NCBI GenBank assembly: GCA_019424865.1
Contig: JAHYYS010000004.1
Coordinates: 1-56,892, forward strand
Direction of reading: 5' to 3'
DNA length: 56,892 bases
From: a bacterium
GTDB taxonomy: Bacteria > Bacillota > Clostridia > Oscillospirales > Oscillospiraceae
Shown here: positions 33,242-41,434 of the stretch, in pieces
Position numbering within the stretch: position 1 is the first letter of the stretch
How the letters are laid out: each line of letters starts with the position of its first letter
Notes under the pieces: generated by a model
What the model saw: the letters and a program-made list of their open reading frames with translations, nothing else
Database searches by the model: none
What the model was told of the DNA's origin: nothing
Program-made: the position numbers and the translations under genes

Positions 33242-34678
33242 CTAAGGAATGCGCGGGTTGACTCCCTCCGGAATGGGGGATTCATAGGCCCGTCCGCCCG
33301 TGCGCCGCTGCAGCTCCTCCTTCGCCCGGCGGACGATCTCCGGGTCCTCCAAAGCGTCTATGGCGGAGGCGGCCATGACCTTTGCCGCGTACAGCATCCC
33401 TTTCTTCGCCATGGCCGATTTCCCCACCGACACCATCTGCCAGGAGTGCATCGGCGTGCCGGCCGGCATGGTGGACGCATTGATCTGAGAGACCGGACAG
33501 TTCCAGCTTACATCTCCCACGTCGGAGGACACAAAGCCCTGCCGCTCCTGCGCCAGCGGCATGACCATGCGGTGGATGGGCGCGTCCGCCTCCCGCTCCA
33601 GCTGCGCGCACACCTCCGGATCGGTAATATCGGCCGCCAGGGAATCAAAATAGGAGCTCTTCTGGGCCACCGTGGCCCGGAGCCGCCTGGCCTGCTGCAA
33701 GTCGGCCTCGTCAAAGTCAGCCGGCGGGACCTCCAGCAGGTTGCGCTGCATGACGCGATTCAGCTCTGTATTGATGATGACGTTGGAGCACGCCTTGATA
33801 AACGTGGTCTCCACCGTGGTCTCTGTCATCAGGGCCGCGCCCTGGGCGATTTTATTGACCCGCTCGTACAGCTCCTTGACCTGGGGCAGCTGAACGGCGC
33901 GCAGCAGATAAATGGCCTCCGCATGGGACTGAACCGTTCCCGGCGCCGGCCCGCCGGTATCCGTGATGGCATAGTGGATCCGGGTCTCGCTGGGAACATG
34001 CTCCCGCAGGAACTGCACCCCCACGTTCATCAGCTCCAGCGCGTCCAGGGCGCTGCGCCCCAGCTCGGGCGACATGGCGGCGTGGGCGGAGATCCCGTGA
34101 AAGCGGTAGCTGATCTGATAGTTGGCCATGGTGCTCTCTGTAGATACGCTGTTTACCTCGCCCGGGTGCCAGCTGAACGCAATATCAACCCCCTGGAACA
34201 CACCGGCCCGGGCCATAAAGCCCTTGCCCGATCCGCCCTCCTCCGCCGGACATCCGAAAAATTTCACCGTGCCCGGCAGATGATTCTCCTGCAGATACTG
34301 CTTCACCCCAATGGCCGCCGCCATTGAGCCCACGCCCAGCAGGTTATGTCCGCAGCCGTGGCCCGGGGCGCCCTCCTCGATCGCCTTCTGCTCCGCTGCG
34401 CCCGCCTCCTGGCTCAGTCCCGGAAGGGCGTCAAACTCCCCCAGAAAACCAATCACCGGGCCGCCCTCTCCAAAGGTTCCGGAAAAGGCCGTCTTGATGC
34501 CGGCCAAGTCCCGCTCTACCCGGAACCCCTCCTGCTCCAGCGCCCGGCAAAACGCCTGGGCGGCAAAATTCTCATGGAAGCCAACCTCCGGGTGCTCCCA
34601 AAGTGCATCGCTCAGTCCGCACAGCTGCTCCCGGCGCTCCTCAATCGCCGACAATGCCCGCTGCTTCTTTTGCTCCAT
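33242..34678 (-). CDS. M20-family amidohydrolase (AbgB-like)
   Basis: The start at 34678 (MEQKKQRALSAIEERREQLCG) has AAGGAG nine bases upstream and gives 478 residues. The M20D amidohydrolase features are clear: LWEHPEVGFHE, GFLGEFDALPGLSQ, HGCGHNLLGVGSMAAA with metal ligands near residue 110, PAEEGGSGK with the catalytic Glu, and HGISAHAAMSPELGRSALDA. The sequence is closest in style to AbgB, the p-aminobenzoyl-glutamate hydrolase subunit. AbgB normally works with AbgA, which is absent. Other amidated amino acids are possible substrates. It is first in an operon with the broken SLC13 gene. Confidence 0.86.
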   Translation of the reverse strand: MEQKKQRALSAIEERREQLCGLSDALWEHPEVGFHENFAAQAFCRALEQEGFRVERDLAGIKTAFSGTFGEGGPVIGFLGEFDALPGLSQEAGAAEQKAIEEGAPGHGCGHNLLGVGSMAAAIGVKQYLQENHLPGTVKFFGCPAEEGGSGKGFMARAGVFQGVDIAFSWHPGEVNSVSTESTMANYQISYRFHGISAHAAMSPELGRSALDALELMNVGVQFLREHVPSETRIHYAITDTGGPAPGTVQSHAEAIYLLRAVQLPQVKELYERVNKIAQGAALMTETTVETTFIKACSNVIINTELNRVMQRNLLEVPPADFDEADLQQARRLRATVAQKSSYFDSLAADITDPEVCAQLEREADAPIHRMVMPLAQERQGFVSSDVGDVSWNCPVSQINASTMPAGTPMHSWQMVSVGKSAMAKKGMLYAAKVMAASAIDALEDPEIVRRAKEELQRRTGGRAYESPIPEGVNPRIP

Positions 34679-34778
34679 TTCTATCCGCTCCTTTCTCCCT
34701 AAATGCAGGGGATTATTTTCAGACACATTTATTTTATTTTGCAAATATTTAAAGACATGTTTCGGAAATTCCAAACCT

Positions 34779-34808
34779 AGTGTATTCCATCCCCCTTTAT
34801 ATTGTCAA
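34779..34808 (-). promoter_or_regulatory. promoter of the M20 operon
   Basis: Minus-strand TTGACA (34803-34808), 18-base spacer, TACACT (34779-34784), about 100 bases before the ATG. The 338-bp gap 34679-35016 holds this and the divergent promoter at 34953; no obvious palindrome was found between them. Confidence 0.65.
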
Positions 34809-34952
34809 GCTAAACCGTTAATTGAAAGAATATTTTTCTGTTTTGATGAAATTTCGCTTTGTTTTTTATGGAAAATACCCACGCCTCCCCCGCCGTTTTT
34901 CCGCCCTTGCCGTAAAGCCGCAGCATGGAGCGTCCCCCTTTTGACAGCCGGC

Positions 34953-34981
34953 TTGCGTTTCACGCCCCTATTCGCTATAAT
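34953..34981 (+). promoter_or_regulatory. promoter of the divergent regulator
   Basis: TTGCGT (34953-34958), a 17-base spacer and TATAAT (34976-34981), 35 bases before the ATG at 35017. Confidence 0.68.
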
Positions 34982-35016
34982 AAAGAGCAAATACAGCAGT
35001 TTAAAGGGGTACGGAC

Positions 35017-36348
35017 ATGTATTCCATCGGTATCTTCACAAATGAACAGTCCCTGGGGCAGATCATGCGCATTGATGAAAAGATGCGCCGGTACAGCAAC
35101 GTCACCTATCTGCCATACAGTTCTCCCGACCACCTGAAGTTCCTCTATGAGCAGAACGCGGGCAAGTTTGACGCCGTGCTGTTCAGCGGCTCCTATCCCT
35201 ATAATCTCATCCGGAAACACTTCCCCGGGGTGGACGATATTCCCCACGCTTACTTCAACATCTCCGACCGGGACTATTACAAGCTGGTGGCCCAGCTGGC
35301 CTTTCAGCACCCCGGCCTGGACTTTTCCCGCGTCTATTTCGACCGCCCCGAATTTCCCGTGGACTTCTTCTCCATCTTTCAGCGGGAGGACATGCCCCTT
35401 CTGGGCACCGCCCCCATCGACTGGGCCCGGGTGGACGCGGCGGACTGGTACAGGCCCCTTCAGGTCTACTACAAGGCTCTGTGGGACAGCGGCAAGGTGG
35501 ATCTGCTGGTCACCCGGTTTGCCTCCATGGCCAGCTACTTCCGCGAAAACCAGATCCGCCACCAATATCTGATGCCGGCCCCGGAGTCCATGGAGGAGAC
35601 CTTCCGCGGGCTGATTGTCCAGCTCGGCGCCTCCTCCATCCACGGCAGCGCCGCCTGTATCGGCCTGGTTCTCTCCCCCCAGGCTCTTTCCGCCGCCCAG
35701 CGCACGGCCCTCCGCAGCCGCCTTCAGGCCTGCAACCGCCAGTTCGGCATGCCGTTTTTGATCTATGAACAAAGCGATCGGTACGAAATTACCGCCAACA
35801 ACTCCGTTTTGAAGGAGCTGACCCAGCAGTATACCACCTGTCCCGTCACCACATTTCTGGAAGCGGGGCTGGATTTCCCCATCTGTGTGGGCTGGGGCTG
35901 CGCCAGCAATGTCATCGACGCCCACCGCAACGCCCAGCGCGCGGTGAAGGAAGCCTCCATGTGCAAAAGCTCCGCCGCCTTTATTGTTATGGAGGACAAC
36001 GTGATCATCGGCCCGCTCTCCAGCGTCCGCCGCATTGTATACAGCGACGCGCCCGATCCCGCTCTGGCGCGGCTGGGGGAGCAGGTGGGCATCTCCCCCC
36101 TCTATCTGAGCAAAATCGCCTCGGTGCTGCATCAAAAGGGGAGCAGCACCCTCTCCTCCGAGGAGCTGGCCTTCTTTTTGAATGTGACAACCCGAAGCGC
36201 CTCCCGGATCCTGTCCAAGCTGGAGGCGGGCGGCCTGGCGGCGGTGCAGTATAACCGTCAGCTGAACCTGCGGGGCCGGCCGGCCAAAATTTATCAGATC
36301 CGCCTTGACCTGTTGGAGGGAACCGATTCCGTCCCGCCGGAATCATAG
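35017..36348 (+). CDS. multidomain transcriptional regulator (GGDEF-like middle domain, C-terminal winged helix)
   Basis: The 443-residue protein has three parts. Residues 1-200 resemble a PrpR_N/periplasmic-binding-like sensor (MYSIGIFTNEQSLGQIMRI; AVLFSGSYPYNLIRKHF). Residues about 205-335 look like a degenerate GGDEF-type domain (SAACIGLVLSPQ, CVGWGCASNVIDAHRNAQRAV) without a catalytic motif. Residues about 345-430 form a helix-turn-helix (LSSEELAFFLNVTTRSASRILSKLE) and wing (LNLRGRPAKIYQI). It is divergent from the M20/SLC13 operon, its likely target. I recognise the domain logic rather than a named family. Confidence 0.7.
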   Translation: MYSIGIFTNEQSLGQIMRIDEKMRRYSNVTYLPYSSPDHLKFLYEQNAGKFDAVLFSGSYPYNLIRKHFPGVDDIPHAYFNISDRDYYKLVAQLAFQHPGLDFSRVYFDRPEFPVDFFSIFQREDMPLLGTAPIDWARVDAADWYRPLQVYYKALWDSGKVDLLVTRFASMASYFRENQIRHQYLMPAPESMEETFRGLIVQLGASSIHGSAACIGLVLSPQALSAAQRTALRSRLQACNRQFGMPFLIYEQSDRYEITANNSVLKELTQQYTTCPVTTFLEAGLDFPICVGWGCASNVIDAHRNAQRAVKEASMCKSSAAFIVMEDNVIIGPLSSVRRIVYSDAPDPALARLGEQVGISPLYLSKIASVLHQKGSSTLSSEELAFFLNVTTRSASRILSKLEAGGLAAVQYNRQLNLRGRPAKIYQIRLDLLEGTDSVPPES

Positions 36349-36383
36349 GCCGGCGTCCCTTGTCAACCTGTCTGAAAGGACGA

Positions 36384-36421
36384 AAGGACCGCCCCGCTGC
36401 CAAAGCAGCGGGGCGGTCCTT
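36384..36421. terminator. bidirectional terminator between regulator and SIS gene
   Basis: A 17-bp perfect stem (36384-36400 with 36405-36421) is followed by TTTATC on the plus strand and CGTCCTTTC on the minus. It ends both the regulator transcript and the nine-gene minus-strand operon. Confidence 0.82.
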
Positions 36422-36438
36422 TTATCAAAATCCAGATC

Positions 36439-37437
36439 TCAATAATCAAACTTCCACATGTAGCGGCGATAGCTCATGGGGTGCATGCGCACGTCGCCCA
36501 TGGCCGCGATAAACTGCTTGGAGATGGGGTGCAGCAGCAGGGCGTTGAAGTACTCCGCTACCTGGGGATCCAGCTGCCCCAGGCCCAGCTCCTGGGCGTC
36601 AATGATCCAGTGGTGCCCGCCGAACTGATTCAGGAACCGCTCGGCCCGCTCGTCCAGGGGGCGGGTGCGGCCCACGCTCTTGAACAGCAGGATGGCCAGA
36701 TCCTTGTCACAGGTCTCAAAGGCGCCGTGGAAATACTCGCCGGAGTGGATGGGCACGCAGTGCACCGTCTGCATCTCCTGGAAGAAGCAGAAGGCATCGG
36801 AGTAGGCGACCTCCCAGGCCGCGCCGCTGCTCATCACATTCCACACCGTGTCGTCCTTATAGGTCATGGCGAACTGAGCCGCTTTGGCCTTCACACTCTC
36901 GTGGGCCGCGCCGTAGATCTCGGGCAGCTTTTCAAATGCCTCCACGGCCTTGTCATAAGCGGCATAGTGGTCATACTCCTTCAGCAGCCAGAAGGCGATC
37001 TTCAGCGCCGTGCCCTGGCTGTTGTAGTGGACCAGCGAGGGGTCCTGATACCACTCATCCGCGTGGTAGTAGGTGATATAGTACCGGGCGGTCTGGGCCG
37101 TAAGAGAGTCCGCATAGCCGGACAGCCCCACCGTCACCGCGCCCTTCTCGTTGGCCACCCGCAGGGCCTCCACCGTCTCCGCGGTGGCCTTGGTGGAGGT
37201 GGCAATGACCAGGGTGTTGGGGCCCACGGTCCGGGGGGTGGCGTTGACAAACTCGCTGCTGTTATAGCCCAGCACCTTCAGGCTGCTCTCCTGCCCCAAC
37301 AGATAGCGGGCCGGATAGGAGGAGGCAAAGGACCCGCCGCAGGCCACGAAGATTACCTGCTTCAGCCCGCCGTTGGCGTCCAAATCCGCCTTTGCCTTCT
37401 CCATTACATCAATTACTTCCTGCATGCCTTTCACCAT
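36439..37437 (-). CDS. SIS-domain fructosamine-6-phosphate deglycase, FrlB-like
   Basis: FrlB-type enzymes split 6-phosphofructosyl-amines into glucose-6-phosphate and the free amine. The 332-residue protein has two SIS domains. The first has GLKQVIFVACGGSFASSYPARYL near residues 25-43 and VIATSTKATAETVEAL; the second includes the active-site-type motif VHCVPIHSGEYFHGAFE near 230-245. The C terminus (HPMSYRRYMWKFDY) matches FrlB proteins in pattern. It is the last gene of the operon headed by an FrlD-like kinase, which gives the two steps of Amadori breakdown. The exact substrate is not known. Confidence 0.82.
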   Translation of the reverse strand: MVKGMQEVIDVMEKAKADLDANGGLKQVIFVACGGSFASSYPARYLLGQESSLKVLGYNSSEFVNATPRTVGPNTLVIATSTKATAETVEALRVANEKGAVTVGLSGYADSLTAQTARYYITYYHADEWYQDPSLVHYNSQGTALKIAFWLLKEYDHYAAYDKAVEAFEKLPEIYGAAHESVKAKAAQFAMTYKDDTVWNVMSSGAAWEVAYSDAFCFFQEMQTVHCVPIHSGEYFHGAFETCDKDLAILLFKSVGRTRPLDERAERFLNQFGGHHWIIDAQELGLGQLDPQVAEYFNALLLHPISKQFIAAMGDVRMHPMSYRRYMWKFDY

Positions 37438-37454
37438 TGCATGTTTCCTCCTTT

Positions 37455-39200
37455 TTATTCCGCCCTGGCTGCTGCGGTGGCGGCCTCGTCCACATAGAGC
37501 TCCGCGCCCCGGCGGCCGACGACCACGCCGTACTGGTCCTTGGCCGCCTCTGCGGACACCTTGCCCTCAATCACATCCTTGAGCACTTTTTCCGCCGGGC
37601 GCTTGTGGGGATCGCCGTAGCCGCCGGCACCCGGGGTGATGACCCGGATGACGTCCCCCTTCTTCAGGGGCAGGCTGGTGGTCTTGTGGCCCATCCGGGT
37701 CACAGAGCCGTCCTCCGCCGCAATGCGGTAGAAGGCGCCGGTGCCGCCGGGCTGGCCGCCCTCCAGGCCCCAGGGGTGGAACTTGTGCCGGTCGCCCAGG
37801 CCGGTGTACAGCACATTGTCCTGGAGGATCTCCAGCTCCCGCTCGATGCCCAGTCCGCCGCGCATCTCGCCGGCGCCGCCGGTGTCCGCCTTCAGCTCAT
37901 ACTTCCGGGCCAAAATCTTGGTAAACTCCATCTCCGTGGCCTCAATGGGCATGTTGGAGGTGTTGGTCATGTTCACCTGCACACCGGACAGGCCGTCATA
38001 GTTCCGGGAGGCTCCGCCGCCGCCGGCAATGACCTCGTGGAAAATGAAGACGCTGTCTGTGCCGATGGCGCCCTCGCCGGACAGGATGGTGGTGGTGCAG
38101 GCCCCGTTTCCGGCGGTGACAATGGCGTCGGGGAAAATGGGGGCCAGGGCGCCGAAGATGGCGTCGGGGATCCGCTGCTCGCAGTCGATCTGGGCCCCCA
38201 CCGGGCTGGGCTCCGTGGGGTTGACGATGCACCCCTTGGGGGCAATCAGGGTCACGGCCCGGTTAATCCCCTCGTTGGCGGGGATGTCGTCGCCCATCAG
38301 GGCCTTCACCGCAAAGAACACCGCCGCCTGGGTACAGGGGTAGGGCACATTGATGGGGGCCTTGATCTGCTCCGCCGTGCCGGTGAAGTCAAAGATCAGG
38401 TCATCCCCCTTGACGGTGACGGACACATGGATGGGCAGGGGGTCGGGATACTTTTCCCCGCAGCCGTCCACATAGTCGGTGTAGGTGTACACGCCGTCGG
38501 GCAGGCTGGACACCACGGCCCGGACCCGGCGCTCGGAGTAGTCCACCAGCTCCTTCATGCAGTCGATCAGGGTATCGCCATAGCGGGCATAGGCCTCCTG
38601 CAGCCGCTCCACACCGATAAGGTTGGCGGAAATCTGGGCAGTCAGGTCGCCCTCCCGCTCCTGGGGCACGCGGGTGTTGTCCAGCAGCAGGTCCATCACG
38701 CTCTGGTCCAGCTCCCCCTCCCGGCGGATCCGGATCACCGGGATGCGGATGCCCTCCTGGAACAGGGAATCGGCGTCGCCGGAGGTGGATCCGGGCACCT
38801 TGCCGCCAATGTCCGAGTGGTGGGCGATGTTGGCGATCCAGCCGATAAGCTTCTCCCCGGCAAAGGCGGGGGCGGCGATGACGATGTCGGGCAGGTGGTT
38901 GCCGCCGCCGTGATAGGGGTCGTTGGCGATGAACATGTCCCCGGGCTTCACATTCTCCCGGCCGAATTTGGCGTAGATATTGGGGACCACGCCCAGCATG
39001 GAGCCCAGCAGCACCGCCAGGCTCTCCACCTGGGCCACGCTGTTGCCGTCGGGGTCGATGACGGCGGTGCACACATCCCGCCGCTCCTTCATGTTGGTGG
39101 AATAGGCGCTGCGGACGATGATGCCGAAGGTTTCTTCCGAGATGGACATCAACAGGTTCCGGAGGACCTCCACGGTTACTGTATCAATTTTTCTTCCCAT
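37455..39200 (-). CDS. hydantoinase/oxoprolinase B-subunit, HyuB-like
   Basis: The start at 39200 (MGRKIDTVTVEVLRNLLMSISEE) has GGAGAAG upstream and lies one base after the hyuA stop. The 581-residue length and motifs are those of the HyuB half of ATP-dependent N-methylhydantoinase/5-oxoprolinase: STNMKERRDVCTAVIDPDGN, FIANDPYHGGGNHLPDIV with likely metal ligands near residue 110, and GGAGEMRGGLGIERELE. With HyuA it would hydrolyse a cyclic amide using ATP. It is 17 bases before the SIS deglycase, inside the Amadori operon, an unusual association. Confidence 0.9.
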   Translation of the reverse strand: MGRKIDTVTVEVLRNLLMSISEETFGIIVRSAYSTNMKERRDVCTAVIDPDGNSVAQVESLAVLLGSMLGVVPNIYAKFGRENVKPGDMFIANDPYHGGGNHLPDIVIAAPAFAGEKLIGWIANIAHHSDIGGKVPGSTSGDADSLFQEGIRIPVIRIRREGELDQSVMDLLLDNTRVPQEREGDLTAQISANLIGVERLQEAYARYGDTLIDCMKELVDYSERRVRAVVSSLPDGVYTYTDYVDGCGEKYPDPLPIHVSVTVKGDDLIFDFTGTAEQIKAPINVPYPCTQAAVFFAVKALMGDDIPANEGINRAVTLIAPKGCIVNPTEPSPVGAQIDCEQRIPDAIFGALAPIFPDAIVTAGNGACTTTILSGEGAIGTDSVFIFHEVIAGGGGASRNYDGLSGVQVNMTNTSNMPIEATEMEFTKILARKYELKADTGGAGEMRGGLGIERELEILQDNVLYTGLGDRHKFHPWGLEGGQPGGTGAFYRIAAEDGSVTRMGHKTTSLPLKKGDVIRVITPGAGGYGDPHKRPAEKVLKDVIEGKVSAEAAKDQYGVVVGRRGAELYVDEAATAAARAE

Positions 39201-39201
39201 C

Positions 39202-41262
39202 TTACTTCTCCTCGTCATGGATCTTCAGATTGTGATAACCGTCCACATGGATTGTCCAGCCCGCCGGCACCACCAGGGTGGTATCCATCTGCTCGCAGAT
39301 GCAGGGGCCCGGAATGGCCTGACCGGGCACGAAGCTCTCCCGCTGGTACACCGGGGTCTTCACATAGTAGTTCTGGCCCTGGAACAGCACCTGCCGGTAG
39401 GCGATGGGCTCGGGCAGGTCGGCGTCGGGGCGCAGAGGCTCGGGCTTCAGCTCCGGCTTGTCGATAATGCCGATGGCGGACACCCGGTAGTTGACCACCT
39501 GGACCACGGCGTCCTCCTTGCAGTAGCCATAGCTGCGCTTGTGCTCGGCGTGGAAATCGGCCAGCACCTTCTTCAGGACCTCCTCGGTCATCTCGCCGGT
39601 GGGCACCTGGATGCTGATTTCAAAGTTCTGGCGCAGATAGCGCATATCCAGGAAGTATTCAAACTGCCGCCGCTCCCCAAGGATGCCCTCCTTGTCCAGC
39701 AGCTCGTTGCCCTGCTCGGTCATGCTCTGGAACTGTCTGGCCATCTCCGCCACATTCTCGGGGACTGCGTTGAGCACCATGGTCCGGGACAGGTCGAATT
39801 TGGTGTCGGCCAGCAGCAGGCCCAGGCTGCACAGGGTGCCGGGGTGGGGCGGAATCAGCACTTCCTTCATGCCCAGCTCCTTGGCCACCTCGCAGGCGTG
39901 GAGGGGACCGGCGCCGCCGAAGGCCATCAGGCTGAACTCCCGCACGTCATAGCCCTTTTCCACCGAGACGCTGCGGATGGCCCGGACCATGTTGGAGTTG
40001 ACCACGGTGATGATGCCGTTGGCCGCCTGCTGCAGGTTCAGGTCGGATTTGTCACAGATCTTGGTCTGGATGGCCTGCTTGGCCAGCTCGATGTCCACGT
40101 CCATGCGCCCGCCCAGGATCTTCTTCTGATTCAGCTTGCCCAGGACGATGTTGGCGTCGGTGACGCAGGGGTTCTCGCCGCCCCGCATGTAACAGGCCGG
40201 GCCCGGCGTGGCGCCGGCGCTCTTGGGCCCCACCTTCAGGGCGCCGCCCTCGTCAATCTTGGCGATGGAACCGCCGCCGGCGCCGATGGTGATGATATTG
40301 ATCATGGGGATGCGGGCGGGATAGCCCTCCACCTCCCGCTCGTTGGACACCTGAGGCGTGAAATTCTCGATGAGGGAGATGTCCGCGCTGGTGCCGCCCA
40401 TGTCAAAGGTAATGATCTTGTCCGCATTGCACTGTCTGCCGATATAGGCCGCGGCGATGACGCCCGCGGAGGGGCCGGACACAGCGGTCTTGATGGGGCA
40501 GTCCACCGTCTCCTTGATGGAGATGATGGAGCCGTTGGACTGGGTGACATAGGGCTCCACCTGGATGCCGATGCCCTCCACCGAGTCCCGGAAGTTGTTC
40601 ACGTACTTCTTCATCACCGGGCCCAGGTAGCTGTTGAGCACCGTGGTGCTCATACGGCTGTACTCCCGGAATTCGGGCACCAGCTTGCTGGAGATGGTGA
40701 CATAGGCCTCGGGGAACTCCTCTTTGATGATCTCCTCAATGCGCAGCTCATGGACGGGGTTGACAAAGGAGAACAGGGTGCACACGGCGATGGCGGCCAC
40801 CCCCTGTTCCTTCAGATAGCGGACCACCCGGCGGGTCTCCTCCTCGTCCAGAGGGGTGTCGATGGTGCCGTCATAGCGGATGCGCTCGGTCACCGTGCAG
40901 TTGAGCCCCGAGGGGATCAGCGGATAGGGCTTCTGGGCCTGCAGGTTATACAGGGACGGGCGGCGCTGGTTGCCGATCTCCATCAGATCCTTAAACCCCT
41001 TGGTGGTGATCAGGCCCAGCCGGGCCCCCTTCTTTTCGATCAGGGCGTTGGTCCCCACGGTGGTGCCGTGGGCCAGATAGCTGACGGAGGCCGCCTCCGC
41101 CTTCTTCATGGCCAGCACCGCCAGCACGCCCTGAATAATCGCCTTGGAGGGGTCGGAGGGGGTGGAGCTGTCCTTGTGGTGGAACAGCTCGCCGCTCTCC
41201 TGGTCAAATACGGAGAAATCCGTAAAGGTGCCTCCAACGTCTACGCCAATCATGTAAGCCAT
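39202..41262 (-). CDS. hydantoinase/oxoprolinase A-subunit, HyuA-like
   Basis: The ATG at 41262 (MAYMIGVDVGGTFTDFSVFD) follows GAGGTGA and gives 686 residues. The N-terminal phosphate-binding motif GVDVGGTFTD, the HGTTVGTNALIEKKGARLGLITTKGF block near residue 65, GPSAGVIAA near 290, and FDMGGTSADISLI near 315 are the ASKHA-like ATPase core of the HyuA family. It pairs with HyuB. Substrates in this family include 5-oxoproline, N-methylhydantoin and other cyclic ureides or lactams; which one applies cannot be told by eye. It follows the binding-protein gene by 172 bases, including a strong hairpin. Confidence 0.9.
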   Translation of the reverse strand: MAYMIGVDVGGTFTDFSVFDQESGELFHHKDSSTPSDPSKAIIQGVLAVLAMKKAEAASVSYLAHGTTVGTNALIEKKGARLGLITTKGFKDLMEIGNQRRPSLYNLQAQKPYPLIPSGLNCTVTERIRYDGTIDTPLDEEETRRVVRYLKEQGVAAIAVCTLFSFVNPVHELRIEEIIKEEFPEAYVTISSKLVPEFREYSRMSTTVLNSYLGPVMKKYVNNFRDSVEGIGIQVEPYVTQSNGSIISIKETVDCPIKTAVSGPSAGVIAAAYIGRQCNADKIITFDMGGTSADISLIENFTPQVSNEREVEGYPARIPMINIITIGAGGGSIAKIDEGGALKVGPKSAGATPGPACYMRGGENPCVTDANIVLGKLNQKKILGGRMDVDIELAKQAIQTKICDKSDLNLQQAANGIITVVNSNMVRAIRSVSVEKGYDVREFSLMAFGGAGPLHACEVAKELGMKEVLIPPHPGTLCSLGLLLADTKFDLSRTMVLNAVPENVAEMARQFQSMTEQGNELLDKEGILGERRQFEYFLDMRYLRQNFEISIQVPTGEMTEEVLKKVLADFHAEHKRSYGYCKEDAVVQVVNYRVSAIGIIDKPELKPEPLRPDADLPEPIAYRQVLFQGQNYYVKTPVYQRESFVPGQAIPGPCICEQMDTTLVVPAGWTIHVDGYHNLKIHDEEK

Positions 41263-41381
41263 ATGTTTCACCTCATCGTACAATTTGGAGTGTTGTCCTC
41301 TCCGGACGTTTTCAGTCCCCCTCACGGGTTCCGGGGCGCCCAGTTGGCGCACAAGACGCCGCCGCTCTCTGCTTTCTCACA

Positions 41382-41414
41382 GATGCCACGGATGCCGATG
41401 GCATCCGTGGCATC
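41382..41414 (-). other. intercistronic hairpin between dppA-like and hyuA
   Basis: A perfect 15-bp stem, GATGCCACGGATGCC (41382-41396) with its complement (41400-41414), lies 21 bases after the binding-protein stop, with no T-run. Such hairpins after solute-binding-protein genes often stabilise the upstream mRNA so that the lipoprotein outnumbers the other products. Confidence 0.65.
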
Positions 41415-41434
41415 GGATTTGCTGAAATGGACCG

